Source of the DNA: Neisseria sp. Marseille-Q5346 | GTDB lineage: Bacteria; Pseudomonadota; Gammaproteobacteria; Burkholderiales; Neisseriaceae | Length of the DNA: 64,000 nt | Assembly: GCF_946902045.1 (NCBI RefSeq) | Contig: NZ_OX336253.1 | Location: 1,984,001-2,048,000, forward strand | Reading direction: 5' to 3' | In this document: piece after piece, positions 1 to 8,849 of the stretch | Numbering within the stretch: position 1 is the stretch's first letter | Layout: each line of letters starts with the position of its first letter | The notes under the pieces: model-generated | Told to the model about the DNA's origin: nothing | Seen by the model: only the letters and a program-made list of their open reading frames with translations | Database searches by the model: none | Translations under genes and position numbers: made by a program

Positions 1-48
1 TTTGCCATCATTGTTGCACTGATTGTGTATATGGTCATTCCCCAATAA
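1..48 (+). CDS. C-terminal end of a membrane protein (partial)
   Basis: Only the last 15 codons are in the window. They encode a hydrophobic stretch (FAIIVALIVYMVIPQ) ending in TAA at 46-48, which looks like the end of a final membrane helix. The reading frame is closed just before a strong uptake-sequence terminator, which supports it being a real gene end. The family cannot be recognised from this fragment. Confidence 0.5.
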   Translation, partial: FAIIVALIVYMVIPQ

Positions 49-76
49 ACATCTTATTCTGACAATGTATCTGTTA

Positions 77-115
77 AAAGGCCGTCTGAAACTTTTTGGG
101 TTTCAGACGGCCTTT
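77..115. terminator. Paired uptake-sequence terminator
   Basis: Inverted pair AAAGGCCGTCTGAAA / TTTCAGACGGCCTTT around a 9-nt loop. It lies between the end of the first (rightward) gene and the end of the leftward AsmA-like gene, so it can serve both. Confidence 0.8.
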
Positions 116-126
116 GATTTAAAAAT

Positions 127-2235
127 TTAGCGCGGTTTGAGCCACTTCCATTGTTCTTGTATGGTTTCTTGCAGGGCTTTTTGTTTTTCTGCAGACGTAT
201 TCATGCCATTGGTCAAGCGGCTGTAATCAAGGGTAATGGAAGGGTTTTGTACGGTTCCGCCGATTTTGAGGGGAATCGGTTTGTTTTTGGGTTGCAATAC
301 GTTGCTGATAAGCAGGTTTTCGGATAGCTTTTGGGTATTCAAATCGGTATAGCCGCTGCTGACAACGTGCAGGCTGTCGGAAAACAGTTCGGTATTGATA
401 TGATGGCTGATGCCTTTCTCGATTTCGCTATTGAGGATGAAATGATGGAAAGGGGTTTTGAGGTTGCTGTTGTCGATTTTTTCCGAAGAGATGCCGTTTT
501 TCAGAATGCTGTCCATATCGATGCCGTGCCATGCGCCGTTGGTAATATCGAGGAGCAGGCTGCCGTTTAGGGCTTGTATCATTTGGGTGCGATCGTTGCC
601 GGAAGTTTGAATGTCGATAACGGCGTCGCCGCTGCCGCTGAAGCTGTGGAAGCCGAACAAGTCTTGCAGCAGCGGCTGAATTTGTATGCCTTTTGCGTTT
701 TGCTGAAGGTGGTAGGAAGTGGGTTCGGTGGCTGCAATACTCAGTCCGCCCTCTGTTTTGCCGCCATAAAGCCCGGCTTTGAAACGGTGCAGGGCGATAT
801 GTTCTTTATCTGCGGTAAGCAGGGATTCGACGTTTTCAAGTTGCAGGCCGGCAGTTTGAATGGTGCCGATTTGAAGGTTGGCCTCAATGTCGGGCAGCCA
901 GGATTTGGCCAGCAGGGAAGGAAGATTGAGTGACGGCTGGGTTTTCAGGTCTTCTAAGTAAGGGGTCAGATTAAGTTTTTGTAAGGCGATACCGGCGTCA
1001 AGGTGCGGACGCGGTTGGGCATCGCGTTGGTATTTAAAGGCCAAGGCAAGGGCCTGCCTGTCAAATGCGCCTTTCAGACGGCCTTCCCATGTGTTCAGGC
1101 TGAAGTTGGCCTGCCCTTCGAGTGTGCTGATGAAGCGTGGACGGGGAAGGCGGTTGATGGTGTCTTGCAGGGTGCTGAGGTGCAGTTTGGGCGCATCGAT
1201 GCCTTTGCCTTTTTGCCAAACCAACGGGCTGGAAAAGGTAAAGTTGGTTTGGAGACGGTCGTTTTTATGGCTGCCTTTGAGTTCAAAATTGGCGGCGGTC
1301 AAAACGGTTGCGTAGAGGTTGGCTTTGTCCAGTTTGAATGAGCCGTCCCATTGGTTGTTTTCGCTGCCGGCAGTCAATGCGCCGTTGAGTGTATTAAGGT
1401 GTAAATAGCCGTTTTTGAATTGCAATAGGGGCGAACGTGCGTTGATATGCAAGTTTTGAAAGCCGCTTTCGGCTTGCAGATTGAAGTCGCGGAGTAGGGC
1501 GGTTTGGTTTTGCCAATTAAGGCTGCCTGCGATTTGGGCATCCAGCTTGTTTTTGAGTAATACGGTTTGCAGGTTCAGCTTAAGGGCGGGAACACTCCAA
1601 CCGGCATTGTTGGGTACCAGATAGCCTGCACCCTGCCAACTGATGGGGTTGCCGATGTTTTGCAGTGTGCCGCTGATGTCGAAGGGATGGCCGTCTGAAT
1701 CGGCTTGCTGCAGGGAAAATTGCAGGTTGTTTAAGGCAATATTTTGCTCTTTAGTGTGATAACGGATGCTGCCGTTATTGATGATGATGCGGTTGAGCTG
1801 AAAACTTTCTTTTGACGATGGGTCCTGTTGCAGGCAGGCGGGCAGATGGTGTTTTGAATCCAGTGTCAGTGTCGGGTTTAAAAGAATCCATTTTTCAAGA
1901 ATGGGGGTATCCGACCATAGGCTGCTCCAGCCAAAGCCCATTTTGGATTCGGTGATGTTCAGCGTCGGCGTGTCAGGTTCGGAAGAGGAAAGGCTGAGGT
2001 CTTTTAAAATTAGCGTGGGGCGTGGCAGCCATTTTCTGCCGATAGTGGCGTTGTATTTGATTTGGCAGCCATGGGCGGAAAAGTTTTTTTGTATGAATGC
2101 GTCGATGTTTTCTGTGTTGAATATGCGGAACATTAAGGCACTCAATACCGCCGCGAGGCATAAAAGCGCGGTAATGCTGAAAACCAGGGTTTTCAGCCAA
2201 AATTTTCCTGAGTGCAACATGGAATGAACAGACAA
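127..2235 (-). CDS. AsmA family protein
   Basis: A 702-residue protein with one membrane segment near the N-terminus (about residues 13-38, LVFSITALLCLAAVLSALMF) followed by a long beta-rich periplasmic part. The C-terminal third has the AsmA pattern (GSGDAVIDIQTSG, then a stretch ending in IGGTVQNPSITLD). AsmA-like proteins are inner-membrane anchored and are linked to outer-membrane assembly and inter-membrane lipid transport; the exact role here is inference. It stands alone, with a terminator at its 3' end. Several uptake sequences lie inside the coding frame. Confidence 0.85.
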   Translation of the reverse strand: MSVHSMLHSGKFWLKTLVFSITALLCLAAVLSALMFRIFNTENIDAFIQKNFSAHGCQIKYNATIGRKWLPRPTLILKDLSLSSSEPDTPTLNITESKMGFGWSSLWSDTPILEKWILLNPTLTLDSKHHLPACLQQDPSSKESFQLNRIIINNGSIRYHTKEQNIALNNLQFSLQQADSDGHPFDISGTLQNIGNPISWQGAGYLVPNNAGWSVPALKLNLQTVLLKNKLDAQIAGSLNWQNQTALLRDFNLQAESGFQNLHINARSPLLQFKNGYLHLNTLNGALTAGSENNQWDGSFKLDKANLYATVLTAANFELKGSHKNDRLQTNFTFSSPLVWQKGKGIDAPKLHLSTLQDTINRLPRPRFISTLEGQANFSLNTWEGRLKGAFDRQALALAFKYQRDAQPRPHLDAGIALQKLNLTPYLEDLKTQPSLNLPSLLAKSWLPDIEANLQIGTIQTAGLQLENVESLLTADKEHIALHRFKAGLYGGKTEGGLSIAATEPTSYHLQQNAKGIQIQPLLQDLFGFHSFSGSGDAVIDIQTSGNDRTQMIQALNGSLLLDITNGAWHGIDMDSILKNGISSEKIDNSNLKTPFHHFILNSEIEKGISHHINTELFSDSLHVVSSGYTDLNTQKLSENLLISNVLQPKNKPIPLKIGGTVQNPSITLDYSRLTNGMNTSAEKQKALQETIQEQWKWLKPR

Positions 2236-2360
2236 TTCAGATTCTCGCTTTGATGGGAGCTTTAAAGGAGTGATTGGGAGTTTAAGCCTTGCTGCTTAAG
2301 CATGTGGAAGTATAACACAGAGTGGGCCTGTGTTTCAGACGGCATGGGCATGTGAATAAA

Positions 2361-2382
2361 AACACCGCCCAAAGGCGGTGTT
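2361..2382 (-). terminator. rpsO terminator
   Basis: Stem AACACCGCC / GGCGGTGTT with a 4-nt loop; on the minus strand it is followed by TTTTATT. It starts 14 nt after the rpsO stop and is not an uptake-sequence hairpin, unlike most terminators here. Confidence 0.85.
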
Positions 2383-2396
2383 GATTTAAGCATAAA

Positions 2397-2666
2397 TTAT
2401 TTACGCAGACCCAGGCGGGTAATCAGTGTACGGTAAGTATCAGGCTGAGTACGGCGCAGGTAAGACAGCAGGCGACGACGTTGGCTAACCATTTTCAACA
2501 GGCCGCGACGGCTGTGGTGGTCTTTAGGGTTGGCTTTGAAGTGAGGAGTCAGGTCGTTGATACGGAAAGTCAACAGAGCGACTTGTACTTCAGAAGAACC
2601 GGTATCGCCTTCTTTGCGTTGGAAATCTTTAACAATTTGTGCTTTTTGTTCTACGGTCAATGCCAT
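2397..2666 (-). CDS. rpsO: 30S ribosomal protein S15
   Basis: An 89-residue protein, the usual S15 length, starting [16 protein letters not shown] and containing the family signature [14 protein letters not shown] and the H-x-x-H-H-S-R-R-G-L segment that contacts 16S rRNA. S15 is a primary binder of the central domain of 16S rRNA in the small subunit. The frame is open upstream to 2738, but the residues before this methionine are not S15-like, so the start at 2666 is chosen. It is a single gene with its own terminator. Confidence 0.97.
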   Translation of the reverse strand: MALTVEQKAQIVKDFQRKEGDTGSSEVQVALLTFRINDLTPHFKANPKDHHSRRGLLKMVSQRRRLLSYLRRTQPDTYRTLITRLGLRK

Positions 2667-2876
2667 GATGGATAACTCCGAAAATAAAAGAACCTTTTCA
2701 GGTTCGGACAAGTTTGCCAAGCCAAACGACCTAAGCAAACTCCTAAGTGCCTTTTTATAAAGACGGGCGGATTATGCCACAATTTGTCTTTGTGCGCCAC
2801 ATCTTTTCAGACGGCCAAAAAAAGCGGCGATACCTTCCAGTACCGCCAAAGCTGCTTTGGTGATAAAAACTAAACT

Positions 2877-3632
2877 TTATTTGCTCGCACAGCGGAAGCC
2901 CAAGTTATTTAAAACATATTTGGACTGCAGGCTGGTGCGGATGCCGTAGCGTAAGAATGCCGCATAGTTGGACGGGTCGCTTGAGCCTACGGATGCGCCG
3001 CTACAGAACATTTGGGTGTTGGATGAACCGGCTGAGAGTTGGCTGCTGTTGAAGTCTTCAGTCCATTCCCAAATCAGGCCGTGCATATCGTATACGCCCC
3101 AGTAGTTGGGTTTGTTTTTACCGATGTCGTGCAGACCGTTGCGGCCGCCGTCTGCATACCAATCCAAGATGGTGCGGTTGTAGCCGGGTTCGGCAGAGCC
3201 GTCTTTTTGAGTGGCAGAAGCCAAGCCTGCAAATTCCCACTCGTCAATAGTCGGCAGGCGTTTGCCTTTGGAAACGCAGTAGGCATTGGCGGCAAACCAT
3301 GAAACATTAGTTACCGGATGTTTGAGTTCACTGGCCTTAGGCGCATAACTGTTGCTGCCGTTTTTTACCCAATGTTTCAGGTAAGCTTTTTCAGCTTGTT
3401 TAGAGCTGATTTTGTCTTTTTGCCATTGTGGATGTGTTTTCAAAAATTCGGCGAATTCGGCATTGGTTACAGGGTATTTGTCAAGTTGGAAGGGCTTGAC
3501 TTTAATAAGGGAAGTCTCTTTTTTAAGATAGAGAGGGCGATAGCTGCCTCCTTCGATTTTTACCATTTCGGCTGCAAATGTATTGCCGCAGATTAAGGCA
3601 CTGCTTAAGAGGAGGAGTCGTATGAGTTTCAT
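2877..3632 (-). CDS. Formylglycine-generating-enzyme-like (SUMF1/NirV-type) secreted protein
   Basis: A 251-residue protein with a signal peptide (cleavage probably after NTFAA, residue 20) and one SUMF1/FGE-sulfatase domain: MVKIEGGSY at the start, DKYPVTNAEFAEFL, HPVTNVSWFAANAYC, KRLPTIDEWEFA, YDMHGLIWEWTEDF and the closing LGFRCA. It lies 173 bp downstream of aniA on the same strand. SUMF1-like genes next to copper nitrite reductases are called nirV in other denitrifiers, so a role in nitrite reduction or its maturation is inferred from family and position; no biochemical function is established from sequence. The catalytic cysteine pair of true FGE is not obvious. Confidence 0.8.
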   Translation of the reverse strand: MKLIRLLLLSSALICGNTFAAEMVKIEGGSYRPLYLKKETSLIKVKPFQLDKYPVTNAEFAEFLKTHPQWQKDKISSKQAEKAYLKHWVKNGSNSYAPKASELKHPVTNVSWFAANAYCVSKGKRLPTIDEWEFAGLASATQKDGSAEPGYNRTILDWYADGGRNGLHDIGKNKPNYWGVYDMHGLIWEWTEDFNSSQLSAGSSNTQMFCSGASVGSSDPSNYAAFLRYGIRTSLQSKYVLNNLGFRCASK

Positions 3633-3805
3633 GGTACGCCCTTATTATCGTTTGAAAACAGAAAATTCATTTTTAAGATAGCCTAATCATAACAAGGCCG
3701 TCTGAAAAATCAATCTGTCTGATTGAATAGGAAGATTAATTGTGATGGAAGCCACTGCAACTCTAAGAGAAGAGTAGCAGTGGCTTGGCGTATTAAACCG
3801 AGGGA

Positions 3806-4975
3806 TTATTTAGCGGCTTCAGAAGCAGCAGGTGCGGCAGACGCAGCGGCTGGGGCAGAAGCGGCAGCACCGGCAGGTTGGTAAGCAGTGTCGCTCAGTT
3901 TTTTGGTCATGATTTCAGGGTTTTCGTCACCCTCAACTTTCAATTGACCCAAAGCACCTTTGTTGAACGCACGGAAGATAGAGTGGTCAACTATAGTGTA
4001 GCTGCCTGGAATATCGACTTTGAATTCGATCATGGCGGCGCCACCGGCAGGAATCACAGTGCTTTGTACGTTTTCGTTAATCAGTTTACCACCTTCAACA
4101 TATACTTTGTCGAAGATTTCGCCGATAACGTGGAAAGAAGATACCAAGTTAGGACCACCGTTACCAACGTACATACGAACAGTTTCACCAGCTTTAGCTT
4201 TCAGGGCATTGTCGCCGGCGATAGAGCCCACGTGGCCGTTGAATACAACGTATTCAGGTTGTTCAGCAATCGCTTTATCCATATCGAAAGGTTGCAGGCC
4301 TTGAGCACCTTTTTTACCTTTAGTATAGAAGTCACCTTGTACGATGTAGAACTCTTTGTCCACTTTAGGCAGACCTTCTTTAGGTTCAACCAAGATCAAA
4401 CCGTACATACCGTTGGCGATGTGCATACCGACAGGAGCAACGGCACAGTGGTAAATGTACAAACCGGCTTGCAGAGCTTTAAAGCTGAAAGTAGAAGTGT
4501 GGCCTGGGGCAGTGAAGGAAGCTTCTGCACCACCGCCTTGACCGGTAGCAGCGTGGAAGTCAACGTTGTGAGGAACGGTAGAAGAAGGATTGTTAGAGAA
4601 TTCTACTTCTACGGTATCGCCTTCGCGTACACGGATCATTTGGCCCGGAACGTCGCCGTTGAATGTCCAGTAGTGGTATTCAACACCGTCTTCCATAGTC
4701 ATGGTTTTTTCGACGGTTTCCATTTTAACGCGTACTTTAGCCGGATGATCGCGATCGATTGCAGGTGGAACTTCCGGAGCGTGAGTCATGATGGCATCGA
4801 CTACAGGCAATTCTGAAGAAGGAGTCTCGGCAGCAGCTTGTGAGTCAGAAGCAGCAGCAGGAGCTTCGGCAGAAGCGGTGGCAGCCGGAGTTTCAGCTGG
4901 TTTAGCAGCTTGTTCGCCGCATGCGGCCAGTGCAAATACAGAAGCGATAAGTGCAGCTAAGGTTTGGCGTTTCAT
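3806..4975 (-). CDS. aniA: Copper-containing nitrite reductase AniA, outer-membrane lipoprotein
   Basis: A 389-residue protein reducing nitrite to nitric oxide. The lipobox is LAAC with the lipidated Cys at residue 19, then an Ala/Pro/Glu-rich linker and two cupredoxin domains. Type 1 copper ligands are visible as H136, C177, H185 and M190; type 2 ligands as H141, H176 and H331, with catalytic D139 and H282. The C-terminus carries an Ala/Ser/Pro-rich tail (about residues 366-389) typical of neisserial AniA surface display. It is divergent from norB, and the NirV-like gene follows. FNR- and NarP-like sites lie upstream, so induction by oxygen limitation and nitrite is expected. Confidence 0.97.
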   Translation of the reverse strand: MKRQTLAALIASVFALAACGEQAAKPAETPAATASAEAPAAASDSQAAAETPSSELPVVDAIMTHAPEVPPAIDRDHPAKVRVKMETVEKTMTMEDGVEYHYWTFNGDVPGQMIRVREGDTVEVEFSNNPSSTVPHNVDFHAATGQGGGAEASFTAPGHTSTFSFKALQAGLYIYHCAVAPVGMHIANGMYGLILVEPKEGLPKVDKEFYIVQGDFYTKGKKGAQGLQPFDMDKAIAEQPEYVVFNGHVGSIAGDNALKAKAGETVRMYVGNGGPNLVSSFHVIGEIFDKVYVEGGKLINENVQSTVIPAGGAAMIEFKVDIPGSYTIVDHSIFRAFNKGALGQLKVEGDENPEIMTKKLSDTAYQPAGAAASAPAAASAAPAASEAAK

Positions 4976-5040
4976 GTTTAAAGTTTCCTTATTGTAAGAA
5001 AAGTTAAGTATCCTGATAGGATGGTTTGAAATTTTGTATG

Positions 5041-5082
5041 ATTATGTAGGCGCTTGTTTGGGTGTATTTTGACATAAATCAA
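5041..5082 (-). promoter_or_regulatory. aniA promoter: FNR box and -10
   Basis: On the leftward strand the FNR-type site TTGATTTATGTCAA occupies 5069-5082 (half-sites TTGAT and GTCAA) and a -10 hexamer CATAAT lies at 5041-5046. A start site near 5034 would put the FNR site centre at about -41.5, the class II activator position known for neisserial aniA. The transcript start is inferred. Confidence 0.8.
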
Positions 5083-5117
5083 ATTGTTCAATGAATATGA
5101 ATCTTTTAATCCTTAAA

Positions 5118-5133
5118 TACTCCTTTAGTAGTA
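5118..5133 (-). promoter_or_regulatory. NarP-like 7-2-7 site upstream of aniA
   Basis: TACTCCT-TT-AGTAGTA is an inverted 7-2-7 heptamer pair; the first heptamer fits the NarL/NarP consensus TACYYMT exactly. Its centre is about 50 bp upstream of the FNR box, matching the roughly -92 NarP position reported for aniA in pathogenic Neisseria. Binding is inference. Confidence 0.6.
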
Positions 5134-5171
5134 TAAAAAACTAAACCGAAAAGTTTATTTTTGTGTGAAAA

Positions 5172-5308
5172 TGTTAGTGCAGGCTTAACACAAAATATAA
5201 CAAAGGAGGAATTATACAGGATAATAGGAATCAATATCATGTAAGTTAATGGTTTTAAAGGAATATTTTTGACAAAATATTTCTTTACTTTTAAAACCGT
5301 GATACAAT
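5172..5308 (+). promoter_or_regulatory. norB promoter region
   Basis: An extended -10 box TGATACAAT lies at 5300-5308 with no -35 at normal distance (a TTGACA at 5269-5274 is 28 bp away), fitting an extended -10 promoter. An inverted repeat TGTTA-N9-TAACA lies at 5172-5190. norB is repressed by the NO sensor NsrR in other Neisseria; I cannot place its site with certainty. No gene is seen in the 399-bp gap between aniA and norB. Confidence 0.5.
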
Positions 5309-5374
5309 CTTTAACATTCATATTTGATGAATTAATACCCAACCACTTTTTACCAAAATCAAGGAGTACTCAAA

Positions 5375-7630
5375 ATGGGACAGTACAAGAAGCTTTGGTA
5401 CTTGCTGTTTGCCGTACTGGCAGTATGCTTTACCATTCTTGGTTATATGGGTAGCGAGGTCTATAAAAAGGCTCCGCCATACCCTGAACAAGTCGTTTCT
5501 GCATCCGGCAAAGTCCTGATGACCAAAGACGATATTTTGGCAGGTCAATCTGCATGGCAAACTACCGGCGGTATGGAAGTTGGCTCTGTATTGGGTCACG
5601 GTGCATACCAAGCTCCGGACTGGACTGCCGACTGGCTGCACCGCGAGCTGGTTGCATGGTTGGATCTGACTGCGCAAGAAACTTACGGCAAAAAATTTGA
5701 CGAAGTTTCTCCTGAGGAACAAGCTGTTCTGAAAACCCGTTTGGCTGACGAATACCGCAACCAAAGCCGTATTGAGGAAGACGGTTCTGTCGTTATCAGC
5801 GATACCCGCGTGAAAGCGATCGAAAGTATTCTGCCTTACTATCACGGCGTGTACAGCGACGATCCTAAGTTCCAAACCACTCGCGAACACTTTGCAATGA
5901 AAAACAACACATTGCCAAGCCAAGAAGCGCGTGAAAAACTGTTCAACTTCTTCTTCTGGACTTCTTGGTCTGCTTCGGCCAACCGTCCTGACGAGAACTT
6001 CACTTACACTAACAACTGGCCGCACGAGCCTTTGATCAAGAACGTACCGACTACTGAAAACTACATGTGGTCCTTCACCAGCGTGGTATTGTTGCTGATG
6101 GGTATCGGTTTGCTGATGTGGGGTTACTCTTTCTTGACCAAACATGAAGAGGTTGAAGTACCTACTGAGGATCCTATTTCCAAAGTACAACTGACTCCTT
6201 CTCAAAAAGCGTTGGGCAAATATGTATTCCTGACTGTTGCGCTGTTTGTCGTACAAGTACTGTTGGGTGGTTTGACCGCTCACTATACTGTCGAAGGTCA
6301 AGGCTTCTACGGTATCGATACCGCCTTGGGCTTTGAAATGGCCGACTGGTTCCCATATGCGCTGACCCGTACTTGGCACATCCAATCCGCTATTTTCTGG
6401 ATTGCAACCGGCTTCCTGACAGCAGGTCTGTTCTTGGCTCCGATTGTGAACGGCGGTAAAGATCCTAAATTCCAACGTGCCGGTGTGAACTTCCTGTATA
6501 TCGCCCTGTTCATCGTAGTCGGCGGTTCTTATGCAGGTAACTTCTTTGCTTTGACTCACATCATTCCGCCTGAGCTGAACTTCTGGTTCGGTCACCAAGG
6601 TTACGAATACTTGGATCTGGGTCGCTTCTGGCAATTGTTGCTGATGGTCGGCTTGCTGTTGTGGCTGTTCCTGATGCTGCGTTGCACCATTTCTGCCTTT
6701 AAAGAAAAAGGTACAGACAAAAACCTGTTGGCTATCTTCGTAGCTTCTATGGTCGGTGTGGGTGTGTTCTATGCTCCTGGCCTGTTCTACGGTGAAAAAT
6801 CTCCAATCGCTGTGATGGAATACTGGCGTTGGTGGGTGGTTCACCTGTGGGTAGAAGGCTTCTTCGAAGTGTTCGCTACTGCTGCCTTCGCATTCATCTT
6901 CTACAACATGGGCTTTGTCCGCCGTAGTACTGCTACTGCTTCTACTTTGGCTGCTGCTGCCATCTTTATGTTGGGCGGTATTCCAGGTACATTGCACCAC
7001 TTGTACTTCTCCGGCTCTACCTCTGCCTCTATGGCAATCGGTGCATGTTTCTCCGCTTTGGAAGTTGTACCTTTGATTCTGCTGGGCCGTGAAGCTTACG
7101 AACACTGGTCTTACCAACACCTGTCTGACTGGGCGAAACGTCTGCGTTGGCCTTTGATGTGCTTCGTAGCAGTTGCCTTCTGGAACATGATCGGTGCCGG
7201 CGTATTCGGCTTCCTGATTAACCCGCCGATTTCCCTGTTCTACATCCAAGGTCTGAACACTACTGCAGTTCACGCTCACGCGGCTCTGTTCGGTGTGTAC
7301 GGTTTCTTGGCTCTGGGCTTCGTATTGCTGGTTGCACGTTACCTGAAACCTAATGCTCAATTTGACGACAAACTGATGACTTGGGGCTTCTGGCTGCTGA
7401 ACGGCGGTCTGGTGGGTATGATTGCTATCAGCCTGTTGCCGGTCGGCGTGATTCAAGCTTACGCTTCTATCACTCACGGTCTGTGGTACGCACGTAGTGA
7501 AGAATTCCTGCAAATGGAGATTCTGGATACCCTGCGTTGGGTTCGTACCGCTGCTGACTTGATCTTTATCGGTGGTGCTGTCTGCGTTGCTATCCAAGCT
7601 ACCAAAATCGTATTCAGCCGCGATAAATAA
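5375..7630 (+). CDS. norB: Quinol-dependent nitric oxide reductase (single-subunit qNOR)
   Basis: A 751-residue inner-membrane enzyme reducing 2 NO to N2O with electrons from quinol. An N-terminal helix (about residues 7-27) and a long periplasmic domain are followed by the heme-copper-oxidase fold with many helices. The fused N-terminal domain and the length (about 750) mark qNOR rather than NorCB. The metal-site segments are visible: RTWHIQSAIFWIATG, WWVVHLWVEGFFEVFATA, GTLHHLYFSG and TTAVHAHAALFGVYG. RBS AAGGAG lies 8 nt before ATG. It is divergent from aniA and removes the NO that AniA makes. Confidence 0.97.
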   Translation: MGQYKKLWYLLFAVLAVCFTILGYMGSEVYKKAPPYPEQVVSASGKVLMTKDDILAGQSAWQTTGGMEVGSVLGHGAYQAPDWTADWLHRELVAWLDLTAQETYGKKFDEVSPEEQAVLKTRLADEYRNQSRIEEDGSVVISDTRVKAIESILPYYHGVYSDDPKFQTTREHFAMKNNTLPSQEAREKLFNFFFWTSWSASANRPDENFTYTNNWPHEPLIKNVPTTENYMWSFTSVVLLLMGIGLLMWGYSFLTKHEEVEVPTEDPISKVQLTPSQKALGKYVFLTVALFVVQVLLGGLTAHYTVEGQGFYGIDTALGFEMADWFPYALTRTWHIQSAIFWIATGFLTAGLFLAPIVNGGKDPKFQRAGVNFLYIALFIVVGGSYAGNFFALTHIIPPELNFWFGHQGYEYLDLGRFWQLLLMVGLLLWLFLMLRCTISAFKEKGTDKNLLAIFVASMVGVGVFYAPGLFYGEKSPIAVMEYWRWWVVHLWVEGFFEVFATAAFAFIFYNMGFVRRSTATASTLAAAAIFMLGGIPGTLHHLYFSGSTSASMAIGACFSALEVVPLILLGREAYEHWSYQHLSDWAKRLRWPLMCFVAVAFWNMIGAGVFGFLINPPISLFYIQGLNTTAVHAHAALFGVYGFLALGFVLLVARYLKPNAQFDDKLMTWGFWLLNGGLVGMIAISLLPVGVIQAYASITHGLWYARSEEFLQMEILDTLRWVRTAADLIFIGGAVCVAIQATKIVFSRDK

Positions 7631-7650
7631 TCTTAAGCTGAATTAAATCG

Positions 7651-7681
7651 AAGGCCGTCTGAAAAGTTTTCAGACGGCCTT
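7651..7681. terminator. Paired uptake-sequence terminator after norB
   Basis: A 15-bp stem AAGGCCGTCTGAAAA / TTTTCAGACGGCCTT with a 1-nt gap in the palindrome, 20 nt after the norB stop. The prmB -10 box begins within 6 bp of its end. Confidence 0.8.
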
Positions 7682-7683
7682 TC

Positions 7684-7692
7684 TGTTATAAT
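7684..7692 (+). promoter_or_regulatory. prmB extended -10
   Basis: TGTTATAAT (TGnTATAAT) sits 33 bp before the prmB ATG and directly after the norB terminator. No clear -35 box is seen. Confidence 0.6.
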
Positions 7693-7725
7693 TTCAATAT
7701 TCTTAAATCGACAAGACAAAACATT

Positions 7726-8625
7726 ATGTTTAACCAAGCTGCTCAAGAACTGACCACTGTTCGCGATTTATTGCGTTTCGCCGTCAGCCGTTTTAATGAT
7801 GCCGGACTGTTTTTCGGACACGGAAGCGATAATGCCCATGATGAGGCAGCCTATCTGATTTTGCACACTTTGAACCTGCCTTTGGATAAGTTGGAGCCTT
7901 ATTTGGATGCCAAATTGTTGCAAAGTGAGAAGGAAGAGGTATTGTCCATTCTCGAACGCCGCGCAGTGGAGCATATTCCTGCCGCGTATCTGACACATCA
8001 AGCATGGCAGGGTGAGTTTGATTTTTATGTCGATGAACGCGTCATCGTGCCCCGTTCTTTTATTTATGAATTGCTTGGCGACGGTATTCGTCCTTGGATT
8101 GAACACGATGAGTTGGTGCATCGTGCTTTGGATTTGTGTACCGGTAGCGGCTGTTTGGCCATTCAAATGGCGCATCACTATCCCGACGCACAAATCGATG
8201 CCGTTGATTTGAGCTTGGATGCGCTGGAAGTAGCCGCCATCAATATTGAAGATTATGGCTTGGAAGACCGTATCAGCTTGGTGCATACCGATTTGTTTGA
8301 AGGTTTGGATGAAACTTATGACTTAATCGTTTCCAATCCGCCTTATGTCGATGCGGAATCTGTGGAAGCGTTACCTGATGAATACCTACATGAGCCGGAA
8401 TTGGCTTTGGGTAGCGGCGAAGATGGTTTGGACGCTACGCGTCAAATCATTCTGCAAGCGGCAAAATATTTGAATCCGAAAGGTGTATTGCTGGTTGAAA
8501 TCGGTCACAACCGTGAGGTATTGGAAGCGGCTTATCCGGAATTGCCGTTTACTTGGTTGGAAACCAGCGGTGGCGACGGGTTTGTATTCTTGTTAACCCG
8601 CGAGCAATTGTTAGGTGAAGAATAA
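7726..8625 (+). CDS. prmB: 50S ribosomal protein L3 N5-glutamine methyltransferase
   Basis: A 299-residue SAM-dependent methyltransferase of the HemK/PrmB family. The N-terminal helical domain is PrmB-like (TVRDLLRFAVSRF...DEAAYLILHTL), SAM motif I is DLCTGSGCLAI (residues 136-146), and the glutamine-binding NPPY is at 204-207. PrmB methylates a glutamine of ribosomal protein L3; PrmA and PrmC relatives are shorter or differ in the N-terminal domain. It is a single gene between two uptake-sequence terminators with its own extended -10 promoter. Confidence 0.9.
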   Translation: MFNQAAQELTTVRDLLRFAVSRFNDAGLFFGHGSDNAHDEAAYLILHTLNLPLDKLEPYLDAKLLQSEKEEVLSILERRAVEHIPAAYLTHQAWQGEFDFYVDERVIVPRSFIYELLGDGIRPWIEHDELVHRALDLCTGSGCLAIQMAHHYPDAQIDAVDLSLDALEVAAINIEDYGLEDRISLVHTDLFEGLDETYDLIVSNPPYVDAESVEALPDEYLHEPELALGSGEDGLDATRQIILQAAKYLNPKGVLLVEIGHNREVLEAAYPELPFTWLETSGGDGFVFLLTREQLLGEE

Positions 8626-8647
8626 ATTGTTTTAATGTAATTGAAAT

Positions 8648-8679
8648 AAAGGCCGTCTGAAAAATTTCAGACGGCCTTT
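8648..8679. terminator. Paired uptake-sequence terminator after prmB
   Basis: AAAGGCCGTCTGAAA / TTTCAGACGGCCTTT with a 2-nt gap, 23 nt after the prmB stop. Confidence 0.8.
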
Positions 8680-8849
8680 ATTTTGTAATGTCTTTAATGT
8701 TTTAAGAAAATACAAACGCCTATGATATGTCGGCTGTGAAATCCAAGCAGGGTTTGAAACTATGGCTTATAATATTTGTCATAGATTTAAATGCCGGTAG
8801 ATTTTTATTACTGACTTTTTGTAGAACATATACTGCCAAACCCAATATT

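Noticed and set aside
3878..4816. A 312-codon frame antisense to aniA
   Set aside because: It has low-complexity Phe/Val/Arg-rich composition and no family pattern, while the aniA frame has all copper ligands.
5318..7597. A 759-codon open frame antisense to norB
   Set aside because: It mirrors norB over its whole length, is rich in Gln, His, Arg and Ser with no domain, and has no ribosome-binding site. It is a by-product of norB codon use.
8727..8849. An extended N-terminus for the YwqK-like protein
   Set aside because: The 41 upstream codons are not leader-like, whereas the ATG at 8850 starts a standard signal peptide.
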